The translations under genes and the position numbers were made by a program. This document shows positions 35,657 to 46,496 of a stretch of 64,000 nucleotides of DNA, in pieces (the first letter of the stretch is position 1; each line of letters opens with the position of its first letter). Under the pieces are notes generated by a model that saw nothing but the letters and a program-made list of their open reading frames with translations, was not told where the DNA came from and made no database searches. This DNA comes from Dinochytrium kinnereticum (Eukaryota; Chytridiomycota; Chytridiomycetes; Chytridiales; Chytridiaceae), in assembly GCA_027604005.1 (NCBI GenBank), contig JADGJT010000017.1:29836-93835 (forward strand), written 5' to 3'.

Positions 35657-37510
35657 ATGGCACTGTGCCTCTTTCTTCCCCTTTCGCAAACCCACGTCTC
35701 CCTCAACTCCACACTCCCACAGCATCCGCCCCCCTCACTTTCCCCCACGCCAGACTGGATGCTTTCTCTGCACGACGCGATCTCGTCTTCGCAACGACAT
35801 CATTCACCTCATCCTCCTGCTCCAGCAGTGGACAGGCGCATGCTGTTGCTCCATCAGCCACTCGGAGCTGGACCTCTTTCTCAAGATCTCGAATCATCCA
35901 GGTGCCCCTCCAACATCGTGACAATGATGATGATGTCCCGCAGCGACATCAACAATCAATTGCAGGCCGTTGCCTCCCCCAACCAAGATCAGCATCTGAC
36001 GTTCATGGACCTTCTTTTGGAGACCAACTATGCCCCACAGTGGGACTTTGATGATCTTGAAGACATCATGGATGGTGGCAGCATGGCTTACCAGCACATG
36101 ACCATGGAATTGCTTCGAGCTCAACATACTCGACTTTCGGATACGTCTGATGAACTCAGTACGGAGTCCATAAAACCTTTGATCTTTCCTCCATGGCAGT
36201 CGACCCGCACGGTCTACCAAGGCTCACAAGAAGGCTCGGGCGCTGCCATGCGACCCCCGGATTCGCTAATCGCAGTTTTCCCTACACCGCCGCCTGGTCC
36301 CTTTTCAGATGTACCCTCTGCAGGACCGTTTTTGAACACTATGACCACCTTGGGTCCCTTATCCCTTCAGTCGAGCGCGCCGCCCCCATCTGAGTACCAG
36401 AGCCTTTTCCCTCTAGTTGACGCCGGCAGCCAGCAGCTAGCGCGTCCCCAATCGATGCAGGCCATAATTGATCTTGAGCAACAGTGGGAGACCTTTGATA
36501 ATCAAAACTCAATCTTCTTCCCCGGACCTCCACACCAACCAGCTCAAACAACGATCGCCCCACACCTCGTCGACCTCAATGCCTCTCTTCAAGGAGTTAC
36601 TTCCAAACCCATGTCGCCTCCTCACTTACATGCGGTTGAGAATGGCCTTCTGACTCCATCCGTTGCCGCCAATAATCGTTTATCTTCCACAGTAGACGAC
36701 TTTCCGTTTCCATCGACCCCAAGAACGCGGACCCCGTCGATCTCTTCTTTGAATGGTCGACCGGTGCTCGTTGGTCCTCCTGCTATTATGCCCGCTCTGG
36801 CTGCTTCGACGCCACCTCCTTCTCCTCATGTCACCTTGATGAGGTCCCTGGCTGCAGGTGGAACAGTCGGCACTGCACGAGATGCCCAAGCCATTGGGTC
36901 GCTTTGCCTGCCGGAAATTGAGGCGACATCCCACATCATCAACGCGATTGAGAGGGATCAAGAGTCCGTCTTTGACGGTGAAGAGTCGCTGGGTCAGAAA
37001 GTAGTGGAGATGGAAGAGAGCTTTGACTGTGATTTCGTTAAAAGCTTTGGCGACTCTTGGTCTGGGATGCCGCTTCCTCCTTCTTTGAACGCTGTTCCAT
37101 CACAGGATGGTTTCGAATTGATGGAATCGGATGACGAGCTTGAACCAGACAATGAAAATGTTGGAGTCGAGTGTCGATCTCGCGATTCCGTTGAGTCGTC
37201 CCAGCCTCCTCCTTCTCCAATCCATGCTAGAAAGAAGCGTGTCGCGCGATCCTCTACGAGACGCAAACTTGAAGTGGTGGATGAGGACGATGCAGCTGAG
37301 GAGGAGAGGGTCCGAAAACTGTTTCCATGCGATAAATGTGAGAAGAGGTTCATGAGGAAGCATGATATGCTGAGGCATAAGAAACTTCATGAAGGACGGA
37401 AAGTTGAATGTGGGGAATGTGGGAGGATGTTTGCAAGGAAGGATGGACTTGTGAGGCATTTAAGGAAGAAATGCTGCTTAAGAGTGGATAAGAGGAAGAA
37501 TATGCTTTAG
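35657..37510 (+). CDS. C2H2 zinc-finger transcription factor
   Basis: Single exon of about 617 codons. The ATG at 35657 (gtcgacATGg) is used; in-frame ATGs also occur downstream (for example MLSLHD), so the start is uncertain. A long Ser/Pro/acidic, mostly disordered region is followed by a basic stretch (HARKKRVARSSTRRK) and two adjacent C2H2 fingers at the extreme C-terminus: FPCDKCEKRFMRKHDMLRH and VECGECGRMFARKDGLVRH, joined by KKLHEGRK. The second finger ends KKC-type rather than with a second His, so it is a C2HC variant. Same finger pair as the gene at 38205. Probably a nuclear DNA-binding regulator; targets unknown. Confidence 0.82.
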   Translation: MALCLFLPLSQTHVSLNSTLPQHPPPSLSPTPDWMLSLHDAISSSQRHHSPHPPAPAVDRRMLLLHQPLGAGPLSQDLESSRCPSNIVTMMMMSRSDINNQLQAVASPNQDQHLTFMDLLLETNYAPQWDFDDLEDIMDGGSMAYQHMTMELLRAQHTRLSDTSDELSTESIKPLIFPPWQSTRTVYQGSQEGSGAAMRPPDSLIAVFPTPPPGPFSDVPSAGPFLNTMTTLGPLSLQSSAPPPSEYQSLFPLVDAGSQQLARPQSMQAIIDLEQQWETFDNQNSIFFPGPPHQPAQTTIAPHLVDLNASLQGVTSKPMSPPHLHAVENGLLTPSVAANNRLSSTVDDFPFPSTPRTRTPSISSLNGRPVLVGPPAIMPALAASTPPPSPHVTLMRSLAAGGTVGTARDAQAIGSLCLPEIEATSHIINAIERDQESVFDGEESLGQKVVEMEESFDCDFVKSFGDSWSGMPLPPSLNAVPSQDGFELMESDDELEPDNENVGVECRSRDSVESSQPPPSPIHARKKRVARSSTRRKLEVVDEDDAAEEERVRKLFPCDKCEKRFMRKHDMLRHKKLHEGRKVECGECGRMFARKDGLVRHLRKKCCLRVDKRKNML

Positions 37511-38204
37511 TATTTCATTCGTTGGCGGAATTCTTCTTCGTTCTCTCGTTGTTCTTTTTTGTATTTCATAGCAGATTCTCCTTCATGTCCTTTTTATGTC
37601 TGTGTTTTCGCTTGATGTCGACGAGCAATTCTTAAGTAGTTTTATTTTATTTTATTTTTTGTTATCATCTAAAGACGACGTATTCTTCCTTATTTATTTC
37701 CTTTGTATATTTTGCTCCTCCTCCTTGTTCTTGCAGAGCTACGCGTCACGCGCCATCAAGCTCAAATGATCTAACTTATTTTTCCTATCCTCCTTGTATC
37801 TTCTTCCATGTTGTTCTGTTCGAATTCCCTTCATCTTACAATCTCCTTTCCCCTCTCGTGTCGTTCAGCTGTAAACGACAGAAAAACCGCACCACCACCA
37901 ATGTGCTGTGCGGTGGTTATTTCTAACTTATTGAATGCTTTGCGGGTTTTAAACATGTAAAAAATAAGATATGTGGGATATTGTTTTGCTCCTTCTCTAA
38001 TATCCGCCTGCGTCGTGACTGCCCGTCCGAGACATACTGTTTACTTTCCGTAAGTACCACAAAATCAATCAGAGAAAAGTAGGCAACAACGACACAGACA
38101 ACAAGCAATCGAACGGGTCCCTAACGGAGCACCAACCGTCTCCACCGACCGCATCACCAGAAGCGCTGTCTGGCTGATTCCTAAGAGCAGGATATAGTCC
38201 AGAA
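37511..38204. other. Intergenic region between two zinc-finger genes
   Basis: 694 bp, T/C-rich at first (3' UTR of the upstream gene), then the presumed promoter and leader of the next. No further gene seen. Confidence 0.45.
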
Positions 38205-40187
38205 ATGGACCCATCGACTCTCTTCTCTGACCTCCTTGATGTGAATGGCGACATACCGCCAACCCCCAGCACCGCCTCAAAGACCACCCATCCATCTGAA
38301 GACACCACGGCGGATGGGAGGCTCATGCACTCACCCTCCCACGTTGATTCGTTCTCAAATACTGACGCGGACATTGACGTTTTGATGGCGAGCATGGTGG
38401 CAGATCCGGCTGGGGAACTGGATGCACAGGGTGCGTTTGATGATGGGAGGATGTGGATGCGGGATTCAGCGAATTTGAATACGCTTATGATGCCTTTTAT
38501 TACGGGTGGTAGTGCTGCGAATGAGTTTGCGGACGTATTGGATGGAATGCAAGGAGATGACTTGAAGGCTGTGCTGAGTGCTGGAGGGGACGATCTCCCT
38601 TCTTTGCTCACAAGTCCAGGTTCTTTGCTCGGAGGTCCAGGGGCAGGAAACGATGTTTCGCCCTTGACTGGAGGTATGAGAGGAAGGAATGGCATGCCTA
38701 CGATGCTTAATGGGTCAACAGCCGCCAACGGCATGCCTCAGGATTTGTCCGCAGTGTCAGGAACGACACTCGCACCCATTTCTTCTGGCACCGGATCGCC
38801 AGTGGCGAATTTCGCACCATCATTTGGGTCGGCTCGAGGTGTTGATGCTGAAAAGGCTATGTATTCGCAGAGACTGCTGGAGGTGATGGAGCGGCAGATG
38901 GAGGAGTTGAATTCTGATGGGGCTGCGTTGCTTTTGTCATCTCCTTCCACCCTTCCGCTGAATCCAGTATCACTTTATATAGGCGGGGTTCCTTCTGTGA
39001 TGAATGCCATTCCGTCGTCGCCGAGGACTTCTCCCCTCATGGGACCACCTTCCGATGTTCCTCTGATCTTTCATCAATCTTCGCCAAGCATGGCCTTCTC
39101 CGACAACCCCCTCAACCAAACCACTGGCTTTATCCTTCAGTCTAACCCGAGAGCCTTGACCGTCGACCTCAACCTCCTTACAAAGCCAGCCGCCCCAGAC
39201 CTCTCTTTGAATACACCAACTGGTACCGTCTACTCCCTCGACCCAGCCTTCGACCTCATCACCTCCTCATCCACCGCCTCCGCCACCCCTGCCACGCTTT
39301 CTGGATCAGAGGATTCGAATCTGTCCGCCGGAAGCTCGGCATCACGAAACTACGCCGCCCAAGGGACGCCTCACCTCTCGCATTCGCCGTCGTTGAAGGC
39401 GATTGAGTTTGGGCTGGATGATTTGACGCTTGCTTCAAGGTCTCCGGAGCTGGTGTATGCTGCTGCTGCTGCCGCCGCCGGGATGTTGACGCACTTTTCT
39501 CCAAACATGTCGCCGTTGTTGAACACTAATTTGTTGTCTCCGCATTTATCACCATACCCGGCGGTGATGTTGGGGATGGATGTCGGGGGGGAGGAGGATG
39601 TGGGAGGTGTTGATCCTATGGATGAGTTGTTGGGCATTCAGACCTCTATTCCTGGGTTGCCTGGAGCGAGTGATAGGAGGGGACGAAGGACCAGCGTTTC
39701 CCGAAGCAGTGCGAGGAGTTTATCTCCAAATGTTCATCCTTACGCTCCACCTTCTCCAGCTCTTTCCTTCGCCTCTCATCTTTCTGCCTCCATCCCCGGT
39801 CATCTCCCTCGCCCCATCTCATCCCCATCATCCCCGTCCCTGTCTTACGGTGACGACCTCACCAGACCCCCGACTGCAGCCGACATTGCCGCAGCGATGC
39901 CAACGGCTTCGTCTCCGCATCGATCTCCTGTCACGAATCCGGTGGACTCGTCTGCTTCCACGTCGATGCCGTTTGCGTGTCGGCATTGCTTGAGGGGGTT
40001 CGCTAGGAAGCATGACATGCTTCGACATGAGAGGTTGCATGAGGGGTTGAGGGTTGTTTGTGAGAGCTGCGGGAAGACGTTTGCGAGGCCGGATGGCTTG
40101 AAGAGGCATTTGAGGACGGCTTTGGAGAAGGGTGGGGGTGGGGGGTGTGGTGGGGAGGAGGGGGGTGGTGGAGAAGGGGATGTTTAA
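38205..40187 (+). CDS. C2H2 zinc-finger transcription factor, paralogue of the upstream gene
   Basis: Single exon, 660 codons, MDPSTLFSDLLDVNGDIPPT. A long disordered Ser/Pro/Gly-rich region with an alanine run (YAAAAAAAGML), then two C-terminal fingers: FACRHCLRGFARKHDMLRH and VVCESCGKTFARPDGLKRH, joined by ERLHEGLR. The pattern F.C..C...F.RKHDMLRH..LHEG..V.C..CG..FAR.DGL.RHLR is shared with the gene at 35657, showing a common origin despite unrelated N-terminal regions. It ends in a glycine/glutamate-rich tail coded by G-rich repeats (40125-40184). Probably a nuclear regulator. Confidence 0.85.
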   Translation: MDPSTLFSDLLDVNGDIPPTPSTASKTTHPSEDTTADGRLMHSPSHVDSFSNTDADIDVLMASMVADPAGELDAQGAFDDGRMWMRDSANLNTLMMPFITGGSAANEFADVLDGMQGDDLKAVLSAGGDDLPSLLTSPGSLLGGPGAGNDVSPLTGGMRGRNGMPTMLNGSTAANGMPQDLSAVSGTTLAPISSGTGSPVANFAPSFGSARGVDAEKAMYSQRLLEVMERQMEELNSDGAALLLSSPSTLPLNPVSLYIGGVPSVMNAIPSSPRTSPLMGPPSDVPLIFHQSSPSMAFSDNPLNQTTGFILQSNPRALTVDLNLLTKPAAPDLSLNTPTGTVYSLDPAFDLITSSSTASATPATLSGSEDSNLSAGSSASRNYAAQGTPHLSHSPSLKAIEFGLDDLTLASRSPELVYAAAAAAAGMLTHFSPNMSPLLNTNLLSPHLSPYPAVMLGMDVGGEEDVGGVDPMDELLGIQTSIPGLPGASDRRGRRTSVSRSSARSLSPNVHPYAPPSPALSFASHLSASIPGHLPRPISSPSSPSLSYGDDLTRPPTAADIAAAMPTASSPHRSPVTNPVDSSASTSMPFACRHCLRGFARKHDMLRHERLHEGLRVVCESCGKTFARPDGLKRHLRTALEKGGGGGCGGEEGGGGEGDV

Positions 40188-40927
40188 ATGGGGTGGTTGG
40201 GCTACTTGAATCTTTTGTTATTCTTTTTTTTTTTTTTTTAGAAAGAAAAAAAACAACCTCTTTGCTCCTTCATACTTTTTGCTATGATTTTCTTTAAATG
40301 TTTCGTTGTTCATCGATGGTGTCGTTGTTGCCCCTTATCTTTCTCCTAAAAAGATATCATCTTCCTATAATCTTCTATCTTCACCTCTACCTTCCCATTT
40401 ATTTAAGTTTATGATAATGTTTTCTTAAGAGTTGTTGCTTGATGAAGCAGTGTGGTTCTGGCGCAAAACACGACTATTGTTTTTGATATAAATATGCATC
40501 ACTTATTACACAGAAATTGGCAAACATAGAAGGCCAGAGAGGTATTGCGAAAAATGCATGGATGTCAACGACGTAAAAAATAAAAATAAAAATGAAATGA
40601 AAGGAAATCGGGATGATGATATATGGATCACAGGAGGGATAAATATACAGCCAAATCAAACTTTGGAGAAGCTACAAAGTTGTGCATCCCAAAATATGAT
40701 GGAGAATCAAAACGAGAACGTGCATGTGGAAACGAAACCAAAAAAGAGAAAAGAAATGAGCAGCAAAGCAGATTTTAGATGGAGCTATTAAAAAATTCAA
40801 TGGCTCAACGTAGTATATATGTCTGCACATAAATCAAATCATGGAATGACGGGAATGAGTAAAACGGCAAAGACGTGGAGATGGTTCAATAAATAACCCA
40901 AGCAGCAAGAGACAACAAGAATCACAT
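40188..40927. other. Convergent 3' region between two zinc-finger genes
   Basis: 740 bp between two stop codons facing each other. It holds a T-run followed by an A-run near 40225-40255 that could form a hairpin-like 3' end, and A-rich sequence near 40550-40780. No gene recognised. Confidence 0.45.
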
Positions 40928-42681
40928 TCAAGAATCTTTTCTCCCACCCCCGGCGTTTTCACAGACGTGACGATGCCTTGCGAGTTGATCTTCCCTCAAA
41001 AATCTTTGATTGCATAGGGAGCAGCTGTATGGTCTATCATCGTTATGGAGCTAAGAAACAGAGAAGAAACCAATTGTGAGAAAAAAGAATCAGAAAACAA
41101 ACAAAAAAAAAAAAAAAAAAATCTGATTACAACAAGACAAGCAACAGAATGAAAAGAGAGAATAAACAAAGAAAGACTCACCGTCCGAACATGCCTCTTC
41201 AAATCATGTCTCCTCGAAAACCCCCACCCGCAGGTCCCACACACTTGAGGCTTCTCCCCAGTATGGCAAAACATATGGCTGGATAGATTATATCGCCTTC
41301 TAAACTTTCGACTACATCCTTCAAATGGACACTCGTAGAAAGTCAACCCATCAGCCGTCGCGTATTTCTTGATCCTCTTCTGAAGGTCATGGTGAGCAGC
41401 GCTCTGTGGGGTTGGGGGAGGCGAATCACCATCTGAATACGTTACAGAGGGTTCCTGAGCCGTCGTTGTGGGTAAGGGAAACGGAAAGGGCTCGGATGTT
41501 GGTAGTGAAGGGGGTCTCATGGTTGGAATGCAGGATGATATTCCAATCATCCCACCTACGGAAGATGAAGGAGCGTCCCCTTCTTGCCGTGGTTCCAGTC
41601 CCAGCACCTTGGCTGTCCAGTTCTCGGTGTAATCGATGGGAGGCGCTGGTGTCATTGTTGAAGCTGGTATGGAGATTGACATCGAAGAGGTAGTGGGGGT
41701 GATTACGGCATCCTTCCAAGGATCCCCCAAACCCTCTATCGGGGTCGATGGAACGAAAACCGGTGGCCCTGCATGCTGAAACTCTGTCTCAGATGACGTC
41801 AAAGACGAGATAAAAGGCCGCTGCGAGTCGTAGAATGGTAGGACGCCAGACATTGGCGACGAGACATCATCTTGGCAAAGGGAGGGATGGTCTGTGTCGA
41901 ATGCGATCATCAGACTGTTGCCTGGGCCAGAGAGGTGCGGCCTTGAGTTGGGGCTCGATATTGACAGAGACTGAACGCGACGACGTCTGTAAAGAGGCGG
42001 TGCGAGATTTTGAGACGGGATCGGATGGTAATGGTGAGGGGATGCCGACGTGAGGGACGTGCGACGGGTTGGTCCAGTGGATGGGGATGGTGGTGAGGAG
42101 GAATGGGTGGATCGTATGAGGGGAGGGTTTTTGCGAAACGCGGTTGGAGGAAGGGGCAGTTGATCAATGTGATGGGTGGGAGGGGTCGTGATGTCGATGA
42201 TACTTTGGCTGAATGAAGTGGGTGGGGCACACAGGGCTGTGGGTGCGGGAGAGCCTAATGGAACATCCATCCAGGGTGGTGGTGGTATACCTCCACCTCC
42301 GTAAAAGAAAGGATAGGATGTTCGTCTGTGCCTCAGGTCTAGCTGCTGGAGGTGATGCTGATGATGCTGGGGGGAATGGAAGTAGGATGCCAAGTCTGCA
42401 GGTCCTGGGGGTGACGTGGTGCCGGAGGAGTAAGGCGGGTGATGTAAGGATGCCATGGAGGGTGAGATGGTGATTGAGGCTGAAGAAGGCGGTGTCGAGG
42501 TGGACGGGGAGGATGTGGTTTGGGCGGCATCCAAGTAGGGGGGACCAACGCTGACTGCTGAGAAAGTTGACTCGGTGCTCAACAAGGATGAACGCCGTCG
42601 GTCCCCACTGGAGACTTGGACGCATGATAGCAGGGGCTTTTCAGCATGGATGCCATGCGGGGCAGCCGACATTCCGTTCAT
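40928..42681 (-). CDS. C2H2 zinc-finger transcription factor with three fingers
   Basis: The first ATG of the main exon is at 42681 (MNGMSAAPHGIHAEKP); the frame stays open to 43149 without an ATG. Long Ser/Pro/His-rich disordered region, then fingers YECPFEGCSRKFRRRYNLSSH and QVCGTCGWGFSRRHDLKRH with a TGEKP linker. A phase-0 intron after HVRT (donor gtgagt near 41182, polypyrimidine and poly-A rich, acceptor tttcttag near 41052) joins a third finger, RPYSCSLCNQRFLREDQLARH, ending ENAGGGRKDS and TGA at 40928. The intron falls exactly between fingers. Different finger class from the two upstream genes, closer to general Kruppel-like fungal regulators. A spliced leader exon may extend it upstream to about 44 kb. 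Confidence 0.85.
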
Positions 42682-43351
42682 GATCGGCCGTCGACGCAGC
42701 AACCCGCAAGAATCGTCGCCAGCAGACAGCACCACCTCCCGATCAGTCAATGAATTGTCAAAGCCAAGGTGAGGAGGATGTGGGGGGCAATGTGAGGCGA
42801 AATCTCGCGCGACGACCTGGTCGTTAAGAAGGCTGGCGAACAGCAGAGATGCGGAGGCGAATTGGCCATCACTGACGGGGTCCTGTTGTGTTTGCCGCGG
42901 CCTCGGGTCAGTGTCGCCAACACCTATGACGCGCGCAGAGGTGCCACAACAACGCCGTGCACCGACGTCATGCCGAGCGCTGCCAGCTCCAATGGCATGC
43001 GTGTGCGGTGCTGCATGACGCGCATTGTTTACGGGCAGCGCGTCGCAGGGTGAGGCCTTGATCCAATGGATGGCAGCGGGGGCAGGCAGAGAGGAGAGGA
43101 GAGGAGAGGACGGTTGGTTAGAGTTGAGTGGACGACGCGTCGCTGCCAAATTGCCGATTGGTGCTGAATCCGAGCCATGAATTTAGCCGCGAATGCTGAT
43201 TGGCTGAGCCCAGCCAACCAACCACCTTGCTCACGGAGCGCATCCATGTCCACCCGCAGTCACACAAACACAGACAGACAGACTGTGGCTCATTCCATTC
43301 CAACCATCCATCCAACCAACCAACCCCCTCCCCCCCCAGCCAGCCAGATAA

Positions 43352-43412
43352 GATCAATCAATCAATGAATGAATGAATGAATGAATGGATGGATGCACAC
43401 TCACTCACTCAC
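43352..43412. repeat. Tetranucleotide simple repeats
   Basis: AATC units turn into AATG units, then GGAT, then a CACT run. Further upstream (43300-43330) are CCAA repeats and a C-run. All lie inside the presumed leader intron of the minus-strand zinc-finger gene. Confidence 0.8.
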
Positions 43413-44171
43413 CTTTCTGCTGCTCGTGTGCGTTCTGCCCTGGTGCATGATGATGCCGTCTGCATGCCATGCGGTGCTGTCTGCATAGATGCGTCCGTTG
43501 AAATGATCTGCTGCTTGTGCGTTGGTGGCGGGCGAGGGCTTGGTGTGCGACTTGGGCGCTGCTGGCGGGAGAATTTGCGGCGTTGGAAGATTTGCGGTCA
43601 AAGGGCGAGGCGAGGGCAGAGGAGGGATGATCGATTTGAGCGCAAGGGGCTTGGGCCGGCTCGCTGCTGGTTGGGGAGTGGTTGATCGGGTGCGAGGCGG
43701 ATGCAGACCTGGATGCAAAGGGTGGCCCGCTGGTTGAGAGGCCGCGTTGGCTTCCAATGCAGCGTCTCGGCCATCTGAGGGACGATGGCTTCTCTTCTGG
43801 TTGATCCAAGAGTTATTCAGGTGCAGAGGCAAGGCATCGGAGAGGAAATGCTGCCTTGCGTCCAAAATGCGAACTTCTTGAGCAGAGTTGACTTGACGTT
43901 GGTGGCCAGGATGGGTGCTCCCAAATTCAATTCCTTTTTCTGAGATGCTCATTGTCCCATCACGGACCCTGCTATCGGTAACGCCCCTACTATGGTGAAA
44001 ATGTAAGATCTGAGAGCATGTTGTTGTGTTGACTGGAGGTTGTCCGCGAACCGAGCAGATGCCGCCGGAATTGGAGGGAGCTGACGATGGTGCTGAGGTG
44101 GATGAGCAAGGCGATGAACCCAGCAGACCTGCATGACGGCCAGTACTATCGACCTCGTTCCCTCCTCGCAT
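43413..44171 (-). other. Probable 5' leader exon of the three-finger zinc-finger gene
   Basis: On the minus strand a strong donor (AGAAAG followed by gtgagtgag, GT at 43412-43411) ends an exon, and an acceptor (ggattcag) lies near 43165, just before the open frame that leads into the zinc-finger gene. Upstream, a frame from ATG 44171 (MRGGNEVDSTGRHAG) is open to the donor, but in phase 0, which does not match the downstream frame; another frame does match but lacks an ATG. It is most likely untranslated, with a coding extension possible. Confidence 0.4.
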
Positions 44172-44466
44172 CAAGAAGCGAAAACAACAAAATGGATAAT
44201 GCAGTTTGGATGTATTAAATCGTACCGGCGGTGCTTCCTTGCCAAGACTGCGACAAAATGACTTTCTGCCGATTGGGAGTTGCTATTTGCCATGGATCTA
44301 ACGGTCCAGCCATATCCCAGAAAAGCCCCCGGAGCTACGGCTTCAGTCAGATTCCTGAACGATTTGCCGTTTTTTGGTTCCTTCTGTGATTCCATTGGGC
44401 GTGAAGCAGAGAGCCAATTGTCAAATGATTGTGCTCCAGTTGAAATCGCCATGCATTCCATCCTTC

Positions 44467-44515
<49 letters not shown>

Positions 44516-45590
44516 CCTCACCACCCTCCTCAAACAGCATCATCCAGTTCGACCTTTCTCATAGCCCTCCTCATGCCTTCTCACCATCCATCATGGCATC
44601 TCTGTTGTGAGGGAGGCCTCATCAGACTGCAACATGTCAGTCCTTGCACTGTTCATCTATCTCGTATCAGCATATGATGATACACTGGGCAATTTGACAC
44701 AATTTATATGGGGGGGCCATCGACGCCGGGCGCGTGTGCTCTGTCGAAGGTTTGGTCTACTCTTCAAAGAGAGAATTCGCAACTTAATTTTTCATTCGTG
44801 GACGTGAAATCAGGTTCTGTTTTCTGAGGGATGAGGGACGAGATATAAATCGAGAGCTGGTAACCGGCCCGGCTATGGCGAGTAACGGCTTAGCTTGTGG
44901 ATGGGGCTTGACAGAGATTATGGTTATAGTCTTGATGCAGATGACACGACTCGTTGGAGAAAAGTTCATGGTGCTTGGAAGCAACTGCCTTTTTTTGATA
45001 AATTGTTGACAGTGAGTAAACATTGGAGAAATGTGACGGCATGGTCAAGGGCTGGCTGATCCTGATCCAACTCGAGTTCGAGGTATCTTGGGGACTTAAT
45101 GAGCCTTGCTATTCTCAAGGATCAGTTAAAACCTTTACCGCTGGCTCGGAATGGGTTTTTGATGACAGGTATTGATGAAGAGAAGGTCGCGTCTGTAGAC
45201 ATCATCTCCTCAAGTATCAACCATAAAATCAGTCCGAATTCTTGTAGATTCGATCTTGCAAATTCCCATGTCCTATATGCCCTCTCCCATCTTCTCTTAC
45301 GAAATGCTATGATATACAGTAATGGCAGACCCAACCATCACTATTCAAGCGCTCCTTACCCTGTAACCATCTCAGGACTCTCACTCAACTCGGATATCAT
45401 GTCCATTCGTAACGGGGTATCTTCGCATGGGTACCATATGGGAGTGGCTGTTGAACTGCAGTTGAACGAATGGGCAGCGTGGGAACGAAGGGTTGTCACT
45501 TTCATTGCCGATCCCAAAGCCACTTTGCTAGTGCTTCCCAGCATCCTGTTTGTACCACGCTCGATTGCTTTCGTCAAAAAAACCCAAGTT
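44172..45590. promoter_or_regulatory. Divergent intergenic region before cytochrome b561
   Basis: 1.4 kb between the leader exon (-) and the b561 start (+). The frame open upstream of the b561 start runs back to 45099 but shows no conserved motif and is treated as leader. Confidence 0.4.
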
Positions 45591-46496
45591 ATGGCCTCAG
45601 AGACGCAACCCCTCCTCACCACCTCACCATCGACCTCTTCACCTGCCCCTCAGGATGCCCCAACAACCTCTCCTACGGAGAAGAAGCTGTCATTGTTTCG
45701 CTGGATCCAGCTAATCAGCGTTAACGCCATTCTGTTGGGTGTCGTTGGAGTGATTGCTGGTCCTGCTACATCGCCCTTGGTGCTGTTTTCGGCGCATCCT
45801 ACTTTTGTTGGGCTCTTTATTATACTGGCTGCGAATGGATTGTGAGTTTTTGTTTGAGTTTGATACCTCTGTGGAAGTTTGCTGACCTTTTTGTTCGTGC
45901 TTGGATTTGCGGTAGACTGTTGCAGCAGAATGTCCCGCCTGCTGAGAAGCGCAAGAGAACCGTTGTTCATCTTTACGTTCTATTTGCCGCTCTTATTCTA
46001 ATCACTGTTGCCTTCTCTGCAATCTACATGAACAAGGTTTGTCTTTTCTCGCAGAATTTGTAATTAAGGCCCTTCCTTAACCCGTTCACCACACCTACTT
46101 TCCATCCGGGTTTCTTTTCAGGATATCAACCACTCCGCTCATTTTTACAGCGTCCACGGGAAATATGGCGCCTTCACCTTTCTCGCCCTCTGGACCATTG
46201 CCATCTTTGGTCTCCTCATCCACACTTTCCCAGGTTACCTAGGCGGTCCCCTCAAAGTTCGCAAGTACCTTTACCCCCTTCATAGGATCGTGGGATATAT
46301 TATCTTTACTCTGGTGATTATGACTGCCTCTTTTGCTATGTTGGGAACTTGGGCGGTTGCAAAGTTCTCACCGGAGGTCAGGGCGTGGATTGCGGGCGGG
46401 TTTGTTTCAGTTTGGGTGTTGGTTGTGGCGGGTATTAGCTGGAGAGGGGTTTTGGGGATGAAGTCTGCAGCGCGGTCAACTCAGGGTGGTGTTTGA
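45591..46496 (+). CDS. Cytochrome b561 family transmembrane oxidoreductase (CYB561D-like)
   Basis: Six-helix membrane protein that carries electrons across a membrane, usually from ascorbate to a monodehydroascorbate or ferric acceptor, with two b hemes. Start ATG at 45591 (MASETQPLL), chosen because the sequence before it has no family features. Three exons. The four conserved heme histidines are visible: FSAHPTFVGLF (about His69), TVVHLYVLF, FYSVHGKYGAF and YPLHRIVGY. After AIYMNK and DINHSAHF comes the helix ALWTIAIFGLLIHTFPGYLGG. About 248 residues, near the usual size of the CYB561D1/D2 class. The tail ends SARSTQGGV. The membrane it sits in cannot be told. Confidence 0.88.

Noticed and set aside
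43300..43412. CRISPR-like array
   Set aside because: Units are 4 bp simple repeats without spacers, in a eukaryotic genome.
43401..44171. Coding gene of 257 codons on the minus strand
   Set aside because: Pro/Ser/Ala/His-rich with no motif, ending at a strong splice donor in a phase that does not fit the next exon. Treated as a leader exon.
45099..45590. N-terminal extension of cytochrome b561 by 164 residues
   Set aside because: The extension has no family counterpart, and the ATG at 45591 gives the usual length and N-terminus.
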